This document shows, piece after piece, positions 1-11,229 of a stretch of DNA of 64,000 nucleotides; positions within the stretch are counted from its first letter, which is position 1, and each line of letters opens with the position of its first letter. The notes under the pieces were generated by a model. It was not told where the DNA came from and ran no database searches. It saw nothing but the letters and a program-made list of their open reading frames with translations. The stretch spans positions 5,778,501 through 5,842,500 of the forward strand of contig OX327696.1 in assembly GCA_946807835.1 (NCBI GenBank), in the 5' to 3' direction. Position numbers and translations under genes: made by a program. The stretch comes from Ailanthus altissimus (lineage: Eukaryota > Streptophyta > Magnoliopsida > Sapindales > Simaroubaceae).

Positions 1-1310
1 ATTTGACCATCCCTAACTAGACAGGTCAAGTGTCTTATACTTATATGACTTAATCTCATATGCCATAATTTTATGTTATTTAAAGTTTCTGAACTACTAC
101 TTATGCTTACCTGTGCATTCAAAATATTTCTTGTTGTATCCAAAATATAATAACCATTCATCAACTGACACTTAGCTAATAAAATATTATCTGCATCACA
201 TAAATACAAGGAATGGTTCCGAATAAATAAATGATAACCCTCAGTGTCTAACATAGGGGGGATATAATTTGTCTAATAATGTTTGGTACAAAATAATGGT
301 TATACAACATTAAAGTTCTATTACATAGGAGAATTAATTCAAATTTTTCAATTGCTTCGACTTGTAGGAAATCACCATTTCCAACACGAAGCTGGACTTC
401 TCCCCGCTGCAGCTACCTAACTTCTCTCAAGCCCTATAACACATTGCATATGTAAGAAGAACATGTGGCATCTGATACCTAGCCACTAAAAGTATAAAAT
501 GCTAATGAAATGTCAATTATATGTAAAAAAAAACTACCTGAGGGGTTCTTCTTGACTGTGCCAATGTACTTCGGATAGTTATGTTTCCAATGTCTATCAT
601 CACCACTGTGAAAATACTTTCCTTTGCTCTTGTTCTTATCTTATCGCTTAGATACAAGCTATCTCTGAGGAACTATATATGGTGTCTTCTTTGCTTTCTT
701 CTTCATTTTGAACTTCCTAGAAGCTTTTGGGATAGAAGATGAAGTATCACTCTAAACTATAAAGGTCACACCTCTCTTCCTAATGTCCTCATAAGCTGTC
801 TGTAACAAGTTATGCAGCTCAGCATTCGTTAGAATCAGCCCTTGCATATTAAAGTTCATAATGAATTGTGCAAAAGACCATAGTGAAGACTGGAGATCAA
901 GTTATTCCCCAAGTTATTATTCAAATAAATATCCTTGGTATCCAACTTTTCGATGTATAAAATCATCTTAAGTACGTAGGAACTTACCAGACTACCTTCA
1001 GTCAACTTAAGCTAAAAAAGTGCTTTAGATATCCTGTATAATTCTACTTGTAGTCTATCTCCAAACAGCTCCTTTATATGGAGCATGATGCTACTCGTAT
1101 TATCCATGTGCGTATGCTTCCTTCGAAGCTTATTTGAAACTGAAGCAAGAATGTACGATTTGACTTTAAAATCATCATCAATCCATTTCTGATAAGTCTG
1201 CAACTCTTCTAAAGAGAAAGCTTTAGAAACACCTTTAGGCATTTTCTGATCAGCTATGTATCCAAGCGTTCCTAATTCCAGAATAATTATGAGATTCATC
1301 AGCCATCTTC
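1..1310 (-). pseudogene. Ty1/copia gag-protease remnant, truncated by the window edge
   Basis: Read on the minus strand, 1299-1012 is an open gag segment with the copia capsid pattern YQKWIDDDFKVKSYILASVS and the later motif ELFGDRLQVELYRISKALF. Continuing leftwards with stops and frame changes, a degenerate zinc-knuckle region lies near 640-540 (GKYFHSGDDRHWKHNYPKY, with the cysteines mostly replaced). A protease/pre-integrase stretch lies near 410-250 (GEVQLRVGNGDF, then LYNHYFVPNIIRQIIS). Order and spacing match the start of a copia polyprotein whose integrase, RT and RNase H would lie left of the window. Several stops show it is dead. The neighbouring PBS at 1673-1684 and the LTR to the right confirm minus orientation. 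Lineage was not determined. Confidence 0.8.
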
Positions 1311-1672
1311 TGAGTAGTTGTTAGCATCCGTTAACTAGGTTGTATTAAGTATGCGTACCAATGGGTTGCTTAAAGTCATTTTATTTTCATAAGATAAAAT
1401 AAAATATGTTAGCAGAAACATTTCAAAATTGTCAATTGATAACACTTTAGATCATGGATATAACTAAAATATATTTTTTAATCTAAAGATACCCTCTCAC
1501 TGCTTTACATATTCCTATAAGTCTCTTAAATGGGAAAAAGAATATTTAAACGCTTTAAATTTTACACTAAGTATTTTTCTGCACTTTGAACACTAAAAAA
1601 TGCAACACCCACTATTTTCAAGCATTTTTAACACTTCATACAACACTCCAAAAATTCAAAAACAAACAAATT

Positions 1673-1684
1673 GCTTTGATACCA
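1673..1684 (-). other. Primer binding site of the left-end copia element
   Basis: On the minus strand this reads TGGTATCAAAGC, one mismatch from the initiator-tRNA-Met primer site TGGTATCAGAGC used by most plant copia elements. It lies three bases inside the LTR boundary at 1688, exactly where a minus-strand element needs it. Confidence 0.85.
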
Positions 1685-1687
1685 TTT

Positions 1688-2700
1688 TGTTAGTGTAGTA
1701 AAGGATATAGGCATGTGATTTTATACATGTTGAAATTTTTAAAAATCTATGTCCAACATACATTACGCAGCGGAATAACTTGTAATCATGTAACATATAC
1801 ACACTAATATTGAACAAAAATAGTATAGAAGTCAAATACATACGCTTGTAGACGATTGATACTAATTATAGCATTTGAACTCACAATGAAGTCCTTTCTT
1901 AAACAATTCCTAACTCTAACTTTTGGTGGGATTAAAGTACCTAAAATGGTAGCTTTGGATATAGTGTAGGATTTTGTGTTATAATGCATAAACTCTTTTA
2001 AGCAACTTATCTCTCTCTCAGTTACACTTTTAAAATAAAATGTATTTCTCCTTTTGTTTTTCTTTCAAGTCACACTTAGAAGAAGAAGAAGAAGAAGAAT
2101 TATCTTTTTGTTTTTGTTTTTGTTTTTCCACATAATATATATCAATATGGCCGAACCTTGCATTGCATTTAAAATAAAACACTTATGCTTTTTAAGTGAA
2201 TGTCATTATCTCCTCCATGTAAAGCATTAAGGTATATCATATATACTATTTACACAAAAAAAAAATTCTTTATTCATTTAAGGCATTTGTAAATGAATTA
2301 ATAAGATCAAACTCAAAAATCATCATTTGAAAAATGGAAAACACTTGATTAAATCATGTGCTAACCAAAACGAAAATTAAACAATTATCTTATTTGACCA
2401 CGTGGAATCAAAAGCATTACAAGATAAATAATTTAAATAAACAAAATGCAAATCAATTATGAATGTGCTTGTAATAGCCTAATGCATCATTTATAAGTAA
2501 ATATAATATTCATGATTAGGCCTTTTAGAAAATATCCAACACATGTCTTAAAAATGAATATTATAAGCATTGTATGTTTATTCGAACAAGCTGTCCAAAT
2601 TTTATAAGAGCCAATGGTTTCATGACATATGTTTTCCTTTTTAAGTAAAAGGGACCTATTTGTAATATTTGGAAACTATATTTCCTACTTTTCAGAGAGG
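1688..2700 (-). repeat. 5' LTR of the left-end copia element (outer end uncertain)
   Basis: The LTR begins on the plus strand with TGTTAGTGTAG next to the PBS. Its interior is the same family as the sequence at about 63300-63480: both carry the string ctaaaatggtagcttt, then atagtgtaggatt, then a run of short pyrimidine-rich motifs in the same order. The right-hand boundary and the target duplication could not be fixed, so 2700 is approximate. A short AGA microsatellite lies near 2080. Confidence 0.6.
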
Positions 2701-5700
2701 TGTTAAAACGTATCATTCTTTCTAAAATACTTCCCAGATCAATCCGTTTGATCTATACCGCTACCCCAAAGCTCAATAGGTACACTTCATATTAAGACTC
2801 CTTAGGTTCATTGTAATATCTAATCCCTATTAGTAGTATTAGCGCCTAAATTTTGGTATAAAGCAATAAATACACCGTAGGATTACCCGATTTTAACTCT
2901 ATTAGAAATATTATTTTAATGGTGCACGTGAGAGATATTAGACCTAATTTGGTAACTTCACACTCAATCGAAGCGTCGGGCGACCCTAGAATATTTTTAG
3001 AATTTTTCTCTATTGGCTTGGAAAAGAAAATTCTAATTTACTACATGAATTTCCATTTAAGGGTTATGTATGGAACAAGCCTTTGTTGAGAAACATAATC
3101 CATATATTAGAGAATGGACCAATTAGAATAAATCTCATGGATTGCCAAGTTGAAAGTTCTAGTTAGTTCTTTGGACTATTCTAACTAGATAGTTACAAAT
3201 GAACTAATTACATAATTAGTTTTCAACTAATGACAAATTAGTAATTTATAGTAAGTTGAGGAAAAAAATGGTCAATTGATGGATAACTATATATATGGCA
3301 GAAGTGTGTAGAAATTTCAAGTGATCAAAAAGCAAACACTTAGAACAAAATTCATGCAAGGTGAAGGGGGTGTTGCTACAGTGAAATTTTAGTTTTTTTT
3401 TCATTATTTTGCATACTTAATCAAGCCAAAATAAGGTTATATACCAATTTCTAAGCTCAATTGAAGCCTCAATTAGTGAAAATTCAAGAAAAAGAGGTAA
3501 GAAAAGTATTATTTTATGAGATTGATAAGTAAACTTTAAGGATTGCTTAAATTGATGTTGTTGTGTGTATTATTGGTTTAGATTGAGTTGAATTCTAATG
3601 TGGAGCTTGAAGGAGTCATCAATTTGAAGAAATTGGTAAGGTAAGAATTAGGGTTTTAGGTGATTTGAATGTAGAGACTTCAATTGGTTGTAATTAGGGC
3701 ATTAGAATGAAATTGGCTTGATTTTAATGTAATTGGAACAAGAAATTGAGAAAAAAAAAGTGTTGAAACATAGGGTGAAATTCTGCCACTTTAGGGAAGT
3801 TAGGGATTGAGTGGTGTTTTGATTGAGTTGTTGTGTGTAAATGATGACTTATGTATGTTGAATGTATATGGTTGATGGAAAAATAAAAAATGAAGAAAAT
3901 GGGACATAATTGTCCATTTTGGAAAGGTGAAGGGCAATTATGTCCAACCAAGTTATAAGGCGTTTAATAATTTTTAGGGCATCGGGTGGTGAGTTAGACT
4001 AGATTAAATGACTCCGTAAATGAAAATCGAGAAGTAGTATGCATCCGGGCTTTGTATGCCGATTAGGGGGTTTAGTAATTAAATGAGATTCTAGCATTCG
4101 ATTTAGTTCTAAATGTCATTTATGGCGCACAAGTGAAGAAAATCGAAAGCGGTAACGAGAACAGAAATCTGGAGCGAAATTAAGCATAAAGCGGTTGTGA
4201 GTAAAAACTGTCTTTTCTGTTATCTTTCGTTTATTATGTTTCTGCATAATAAAAATGTATGTTTTATGAGCTTTTAATGCATAAACATAATTTATGATCT
4301 TAATATATATCCATAGATATGCATTTACATGTTCAGTTTAAAAAGTAGTTTTAAAATTTCTACATTCGTTTTAAAGACCATTGATACCCTCAGGCCATTG
4401 ATACGAGGGAACTTGAGTTTGAACTAAGCTGTGCCACATGTTCATCCTAGCATTTATCTTGTCCATTAGGTGTTTTCGTAATTTTTGAAACCTATGGGCT
4501 CGTCTTTTAGGTCTAACTGCATCGTGGGCCTATCAGTTCTTGTCCGAGCTCTTTGTTGACTTGTTTTGATCTTTCAAAAGAAATAAGGCTTCTTTTTATT
4601 GGGCTAAGCCACTAGTTGGGCCTTAACCTAATATGGGATCAACATCTATCATCCCAACACAAGAACGATTTAAATTTTTTTCTTATGTCTATTTTAATTT
4701 AACAATAAGAATGTATAAGAAAAATACTTCAATCGTGAATTTTTCATAGACATTTTCTATCAATACTAGCAAATCTTACACGATGTATCTCCCACCAATA
4801 GACTATTTGTGTAAGCGAGTTGATAAATTGTAGAAAATTTAATTTTTTTTGTTCTTAACTCTCTAGAAAATAATTTAGCCGCACATAAAATAAGACTAGT
4901 AAAATGGTTCTAAAAACTCTTTTTCATAGTGCAAGAATTTTTATTTTATCTAAACTCTTAATCCTAATAGGATTAGGATAAAATAATATATTTATATTAT
5001 TTTAATTTAGATAATTAAATGGATAAATATAATATCTAATATTATATTTAATTAAATAATTTAAATAATTATAATAATCTAATTATTTAATTTAAATAAA
5101 TAATTTTATTATTTATTTAATTTCATAATTATTATAAATTGGGCCAACAAATGATTGAGCCACAATAAATTTAATTAAATTAAATATGAGTCATTAAAAT
5201 TAATTAATTACTCTTAATAGTCATCAATTCTTCTCCATTCTCTTCAGGTAGAAAGAGAAAGGGAGAGAGAAAAATATGCTGAAATATTTTTGTAATTATT
5301 CCTCTAATATTTCGAGATATAGTGCAGTTTTGAGTTTAATTATTTTTAATTTAAAAAAGTAGAAATATGTTTATAAAAACTGAACCACTTTAAATTTTTA
5401 GCATTCTTTTTCATTTTTATTTTTACAACATATTAATTTTAAAATTTTAATTGTTTGAGTCTTAGTTTGGACACAGATTTCCTAACACCAATTTTTAAAA
5501 TTGATGCTAATGTATTACTTTTTGTTTTTAAATTTCAAAATAGAATCACATGGTCACTGTAGAATCCTTAGAAGGTTTGGTAAGAAACTTGAAAAAAAAA
5601 AAAAAGTTTAGTAAACTTTGCAAGTCCCCACCCTCTTTAATATAAATAAAGGATTTAGGTGTTGTTGTCCTACCACATTTATTAATAAAATAAACATAAA

Positions 5701-6060
5701 AAATTTTTAAACTTCGTTTGAGAAAGAAAATATAATTTTCAAGCATAGTCCAATCATCAATTTTTTTATTAACTTCTATAGTTATAATTTTTTTTATTTT
5801 AAATTACATAAAAATACAAGTCATTTGTGAAAATTTTCCCATTTAACATCCATAGCCAAGTAAATATCCGAGGCAAAGCTTGCAAATGTTTCGGTGCAGA
5901 TCCAGATTTTTTCTTGACCAAAAGCCTTCCACCAGCGCCACCACAAAATCTGGCACATGTAAACAAATGAATGTAGGCCTTAGCTGATGTTATTATTAAC
6001 ATAATTTATTTGCACATTTTTTTCAGGCCATCTTATTGACCGAATGAAATCATGCAATTA
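2700..6060. other. Gene-free AT-rich, repeat-like DNA
   Basis: No credible coding region was found on either strand. The stretch 2750-4440 has the texture of a degraded LTR, with many short direct motifs and no long frame, and may be a Ty3/gypsy LTR remnant. The stretch 4550-5487 is extremely AT-rich and ends in a CA-type string (cctaaca), but I found no partner repeat. Short frames at 3724-3951 and 5799-6002 resemble nothing known and are probably chance. Confidence 0.4.
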
Positions 6061-6076
6061 AGCAAATTTGAACGCC

Positions 6077-6083
6077 TATAAAA
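6077..6083 (+). promoter_or_regulatory. TATA box of the decarboxylase gene
   Basis: TATAAAA lies about 70-76 bp upstream of the first ATG codons (6153 and 6159). This predicts transcription start near 6110 and a 5' leader of about 45-50 bases, a normal arrangement for a plant gene. Confidence 0.6.
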
Positions 6084-6152
6084 TGCGCCCCCTATATCAC
6101 TAGCAACATAACCAAATTAAAACACTAAGCCACTGAGAGCTATTCTAATCTT

Positions 6153-7642
6153 TTGCAAATGGGTAGTGTCTCCAAATGTAGCTTTTCACCTCTAGAGCCA
6201 AATAGCTTCTCTGATGAATCAAAAGCAGTAGTCGATTTTATTGCGGATTATTACAGAAACACTGAGAAATACCCAGTTCAAAGCCAAGTTAAACCAGGTT
6301 ACCTATCATCCCAGTTTCCTGAAGCTGCCCCATATTGTCCCGAGTCTTTGGAAAAAATTCTAAATGATGTGAATGACTCTTTCTTACCTGGCCTCACTCA
6401 CTGGCAAAGCCCCAGTTTCTTTGCTTATTTCCAAGCATATGCAAGCACCGCTGGCTTTCTTGGGGAGATGCTTTGCTCAGGCCTTAATGTGGTTGGCTTC
6501 AACTGGATTGCGTCTCCAGCAGCTACCGAACTTGAATCCATCGTCATGGATTGGATGGGGAAAATGCTCAAGCTTCCACCTTCGTTTCTGTTTTCAGGGA
6601 CCGGTGGAGGCGTCTTGCATGGAAGCACTTGTGAGAAGCTGTCATTTGCACTTTGGCAACCGCAAGAGACAAAGCATTGCAAGAACTTGGTGGCTCTGCT
6701 GAGAACATAACAAAGTTGGTGGTTTATTGCTCTGACCAAACTCACTTCACACTCCATAAAGGTGCAAAACTAGTTGGTATCCCCCCATCGAATTTTCGGT
6801 CCCTCTCTACATCGTTTTCAACTGAGTTTTCACTATCACCAGAAAAACTGCGTGCTGCTATTCAAGACGACATCAAATCTGGCTTGGTTCCACTCTATTT
6901 ATGTGCTACTGTTGGGACAACGGCCTGCGGAGCTGTTGATCCCATTGCGGAATTAGGAAAAATTGCGAAAGAATTCAAATTGTGGTTCCATATTGATGCA
7001 GCTTATGCGGGTAACGCTTGCATTTGCCCAGAATTCAGGCATTACTTGAATGGAGTAGAATTTGCTGATTCTATCAGCATGAACCCACATAAATGGTTCC
7101 TTACTAGCATGGACTGCTGTTGCTTGTGGATCAATCAACCTAGTTTACTAGTGGATTCATTGTCCAGTAAATCAGAAATAATGAGAAACAGTGTTAGTGA
7201 ATCTAAGGCTGTGATAGACTACAAAGATTGGCAAATTCCATTGAGCAGGCGCTTCAGAGCTATAAAACTTTGGATTGTAATTCGAAGACATGGCTTGGCT
7301 AACCTGATGTATCACATTGGAAGCGATGTGCACATGGCCAAGCGATTTGAGGCACTTGTCGCCAAAGACAATAGGTTTGAGATTGTGGTGCCCAGAATAT
7401 TTGCGTTGGTTTGCTTCAGGCTGAAGCCAATGCACGAATCCCGGGGTGAAGAATTGAACCGTAAGTTGCTTGATGCTGTGAATTCAAGTGGTCGTGCTTT
7501 CATAACCCATGAAGTGTTATGTGGTGTCTACGTCATACGCTGCGCCATCGGGTCGACATTGACTGAAGAGCGTCATGTGGATGATTTATGGAAGCTCATT
7601 CAAGAGAAGGCTAATATTTTACTGCAACAGGATGTTAATTGA
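6153..7642 (+). pseudogene. Aromatic L-amino-acid (tyrosine-type) decarboxylase, single exon, frameshifted
   Basis: This is a PLP-dependent group II decarboxylase (plant TYDC/AADC family), which decarboxylates tyrosine, DOPA or phenylalanine-like substrates. It is intronless, as usual in the family. The two frames together give about 495 residues, close to the family's usual 490-520. The first frame carries [17 protein letters not shown] and [13 protein letters not shown]. The second carries SDQTHF (PLP-stacking His, 6743-6745), FHIDAAYAG (Asp, 6995-6997), NPHKW (Schiff-base Lys, 7091-7093) and DYKDWQIPLSRR. In that last motif the catalytic-loop Tyr (7220-7222) is the decarboxylase type rather than the Phe of aldehyde synthases. 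The Ser (7244-7246) is the tyrosine-decarboxylase type rather than the Gly of tryptophan decarboxylases. A GA duplication near 6633-6636 turns TGT-GAA-GCT out of frame, so the first frame stops at 6710. Start is 6153 or, more likely, MGSV at 6159. Confidence 0.92.
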
Positions 7643-7745
7643 CAAGAATGACAATATGATTCTCAAAGCTGAATTATTGGCACAAAGAAAGTCTAGCAAA
7701 TATAATTAAAATAAAAATTTGCCAACTCGATCAGGCAAATGTATG

Positions 7746-7751
7746 AATAAA
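7746..7751 (+). terminator. Poly(A) signal of the decarboxylase gene
   Basis: AATAAA lies 104 bp after the stop codon, followed by T-rich sequence. This is a normal plant 3' end and suggests the locus was a complete transcription unit before or despite the frameshift. Confidence 0.5.
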
Positions 7752-8280
7752 ATCATATCGAAATTTCTGTTCTTATTTATCGTCTGATTTATGCTCTTAC
7801 TTATTTTTATCTTTTTACATAAATTAAACATTTGTGAAAGTTAGTGAAATAAGAGTGAAGTTTCATTTTCTTAGTGTTTGCACATTAACAATATTGAAAA
7901 AGTCATTGATGGAGTTGTCTATCAACATGATCATGTGTTATATCATGTCATGTGCATTTCTTTTTATTTGACCTGAATATTATTAAAGTTCGTTACTAAT
8001 TTTTTAATGGAAAGAATCCTTGTAGTCAAATTACAATTGTTTTCCTTCCTTTTTCATCACCTTTCATCTTATATAAATTATTTATGCAAATTAAAGCAAT
8101 AAAAACAAAAACAAATCGCCTACTCTTTCTCGTAAGTTTATTTTATTTTTCACACTTAGCATAAGTTACAAGACGGATATAGTCATTATTCTTACACCAT
8201 CCACTTAATTTTTTTTATAATAAGTGTAAAATATATTTGTCATAAACATAAAGACAAGAAAAAGATTAGTGTTTAACGAA
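7752..8280. other. Gene-free AT-rich downstream region
   Basis: Nothing was recognised here on either strand beyond AT-rich intergenic sequence. Confidence 0.5.
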
Positions 8281-8635
8281 GATGAAGGAATGCATCATAA
8301 ATTAGATAACTGAATAATCCTCTTTTGTTATTCATTTCTATTCAAATATAAATTGTGTTTATATACAAAGGTGTATTGGGATAACAAAAGCAAAACTCCT
8401 AAACTGAGTCCCAAATTATAGAAAAGAAACAATAGTACAATGGTCAAAAAACTATACAAAGAAAGAATAGCCAATTTTATGCAGTTAGTCTTTTAAGGGA
8501 AAATTGCTTAGACAGAGCTCTGAAAACAACAAGATTTGTATTATCCAAGACATTTGCTATTAATTGCGTTGATTTAGGAGGAGTTGGTGTTTGTGATGAT
8601 TGATGATTCTAATTATTCTCCTTAATATCCTTCAT
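8280..8635 (-). repeat. Probable 3' LTR of a minus-strand copia remnant
   Basis: This block lies immediately 3' (minus sense) of a copia RNase H remnant. Read on the minus strand, its outer part contains an aacaaaagaggattattcag-type LTR tail. The boundary near 8635 has a purine-rich AAGGAGAATAA that could be the polypurine tract. No second LTR was found, so the ends are approximate. Confidence 0.4.
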
Positions 8636-9150
8636 CAAGCTAGTGTATGGGATGCTTTCAATACCTACCTTGGTCCTAAAGTGTAGAAAGGGTTGTTTAG
8701 GTAACGGTTGTGTAAATATATCTGCAAGTTGCAACTTTGACGGTAAAAACTGTGTGATGATGGCTCCAATGCCTTCTTTTTCTCAAACAAATTGATAGTC
8801 TATTTCTATATATTTACTGTCATGTATAGTGCACTAACATTGTCACATAGAATTTGTTGTGGCTGATGAAGAAATATACTAATGTCTGTACGAAGGAAGG
8901 AGATCCATGTTATTTATGTTGTGGTGGATGCTAGGGAACCAATATATAGCTTCTGTACTTGATCTAGACACTGTGAGTTGCTCCTTTGAAGATCATGAGA
9001 TGCAATTTGAGCCCAAGAAAACACAATAGCCTATTGTGCTTCTTTGAGTTTCTTGACATCCTGCCCAATGAGCATCACAAAATCCATTTAATTCTAAAGA
9101 GCTTTGAGCAAGAAATCTTATTCCTTATTCCTTAGTCCATTGTTCGTTTC
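8636..9150 (-). pseudogene. Ty1/copia RNase H remnant
   Basis: Minus-strand reading gives, with stops and frame jumps, the copia RNase H order. FCDAHWAGCQETQRSTIGYC is followed by ISWSSKEQLTVSRSSTEA, then SKYIEIDYQFV and finally LQLADIFTQPLPKQPF. These are the characteristic DADWAG, SRSSTEAEYRA, KHIEIDYHF and QLADIFTKPLP blocks of the domain. Only the C-terminal end of the polyprotein is left; RT and everything upstream of it are absent. The element is dead and older than neighbouring element A. It lies about 1 kb downstream of the decarboxylase, on the opposite strand. Confidence 0.75.
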
Positions 9151-9289
9151 GAATATCTGATTATTCTATTAATCCCATCAAACAACTAATTACTGTAAAG
9201 GCTTAGAGAAATGATTTAATGGTCGACTGATAATTGATTGTATAAGAAGTTAAAAGAGTTGATATTATTTAATTTCATTCCTCTGTTTT

Positions 9290-9500
9290 GATTCACGAGT
9301 ATTTGGCCAAAAACTAAAAAATTGAATTGAACTAAAAAATTAATTCAGTTCGAATTTATAAATTGGTTTGGTTACATGTTCTTTTTTTATGGGAAAATCA
9401 AATAACTGCAATTCAATTTAGTTTAAGAAAAATTAAATAATTATAATTTGATTGAATTTTGATCAAAATCTATCTGAATCGAATTGTGCCCACCTTAAAA
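9290..9500. repeat. Possible small hAT-like MITE remnant
   Basis: The block is rich in gaattgaa/ttcaattc motifs and ends in ATTGTGCCCACCTT. The reverse complement, AAGGTGGGCACAAT, resembles the GGTG(G/T)GCA ends of many plant non-autonomous hAT elements. No clear matching left end or 8-bp target duplication was found. Confidence 0.25.
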
Positions 9501-9732
9501 CAGTAATTATTAAGAAAAACAATTTTTAACAAGTTGAGTTACTAATAGATTTCATGGCCTTGTACATTGAAAGAGAACTTACTAATTATATTATCAATAT
9601 TTTAATGACTAAATAAATGATTTTTATAATTTGAGATATTGTAAGGCACAGCTCTAGGAATATGTATATATATTTGTATTTACATTGTAAGCGTATAAAT
9701 TGTTTATGTGATTAAAATTTCCTTTTGCATCA

Positions 9733-10449
9733 TGTAGAGTTTAACACGTAGCGAAATACGTAGAGAATATAAATAATAAAATAGGTAAAACAATTCAAGC
9801 AAGAATAACAAGTTAAATTCAAGAGCTAAGTATTGACAGTAGAGAAAAGTAGAAATATACCATACCAAGATACAAAATACGTGGTTCAGCAAATTGCTTA
9901 CATCCACGGTAGATCAAGGATCCAAGTCTCTCTTATTTGATGTTTAATTACAAGAGAATTGATTTTAGAAGATCAAAGAAGAATACAATTCTATTTGGAG
10001 CTCTAGGGTTTATTGTATAGTGTTTTGATAAAATTTCTCATGTTCTCCTCTAACCCTAGGCATAATGGGGTATTTATATGAAGTCTAAAATACCCAAGCA
10101 TGTAAAGGAAAATTTTAAAATTCGTATATTTGGGTTATGAACAGTACCAGTATCAATGCCCCGGCATTGACATTCTGGTTCCAATGCGGGGGCATTGGCC
10201 AATGCCTTCACCAGTGCCAGGGCATTGGCCAATGCCTCCACCAGCGTCGGGGCATTGGTTAATGCCTCCCAATGCCCCGGCGCTCACACATAGAATTTTC
10301 CCTTATTTTTCTGTATTTTGTCAACTATTCTATTAGAATTTTACCTCTTCCACATATGCTTCCGGCTCTAAAATAATTCCGACATGTTCCCGAATTTATT
10401 CCAAACATTACTAACATCATAAACATGATTTTGGATCACAAATTCCATA
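9733..10449 (-). repeat. Element A 3' LTR (717 bp)
   Basis: It begins TGTAGAGTTTAACACG on the plus strand and matches 14552-15193 throughout. It is 75 bp longer than its partner because of extra GC-rich tandem units at about 10160-10260 containing the palindrome GGCATTGGCCAATGCC. Confidence 0.93.
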
Positions 10450-10465
10450 AATCCTCTCCTTGATA
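10450..10465 (-). other. Element A polypurine tract
   Basis: On the minus strand AAGGAGAGGATT abuts the 3' LTR, the expected priming site for plus-strand DNA synthesis. Confidence 0.7.
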
Positions 10466-10524
10466 CAAAATCACTCCAACAACACTAAGAGAGCAACTAA
10501 GGATCCATCCTCCACATCACAACC

Positions 10525-10960
10525 TTAATTGTAAGTTGTGATTCCAGTTAAGTCCATACACAACTTGAACTTAACTGAAGGCAGCGGCTTAGTCAACATA
10601 TTAGCAGGATTCTCTAATGTCGAAATTTTACACAGACTAATAATGCCACTCTGCACAATATCCCGAATGAAATGCATCCTAACATCAATGTGTTTCGATC
10701 TTTCATGAAACACCTAATGTTTGCTTAGATGTATGGCACTTTGGCTATCACAATAAACAGAAGTATTAACTTCATCCATAGCCAAAAGTTCAGCACATAT
10801 ACCTTTCAACCATATAGCCTCCTTAATTGCTTCTCCTAAGGCTATATACTCGGCTTCAGTAGTTGATAATGCTACAACATGCTGCAATACTGATTTCTAG
10901 CATACGCTATATCCAAACACCGTGAAGATATACCTAGATAAAGACCTTCTATTGTCCAAG
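10525..10960 (-). pseudogene. Element A RNase H domain remnant
   Basis: The minus-strand frame 10713-10525 reads FHERSKHIDVRMHFIRDIVQ and then ANMLTKPLPSVKF, the C-terminal end of copia RNase H. The preceding bases (to about 10960) encode recognisable [22 protein letters not shown] sequence in broken frames. It is the last domain of the polyprotein, just before the PPT. Stops separate it from RT. Confidence 0.8.
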
Positions 10961-11229
10961 TCACCTATGTAATCTGAGTCCACGTAACCCTTCACCATTT
11001 CATCACTTGTGCCAACCCTTCTAAACAGCAAATCATAATGTGACGTCCCCTTTAAATACTTAAGTATCTATTTCACGGTCATCTAATGCTCCTTTCCAAG
11101 ATTAGCCATGTATCTACTTACAATACTTATTGCTTGTGCTATATCCGGCCTTGTGCAAACAACAGCATATATGATAGAACCCAGAGCACTAGCATACGGT
11201 ACCTTAAGCATATGTAATTTTTCTTCTTC

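Noticed and set aside
5799..6002. 67-codon minus-strand frame upstream of the decarboxylase
   Set aside because: No family resemblance, and it lies in the likely promoter region of the gene; treated as chance.
6425..6757. Minus-strand frame of 110 codons and the plus-strand frame 6373-6702
   Set aside because: Both overlap the conserved decarboxylase coding sequence and carry no motif.
10130..10336. Proline-rich 68-codon frame
   Set aside because: It is produced by the GC-rich tandem units of the element A LTR.
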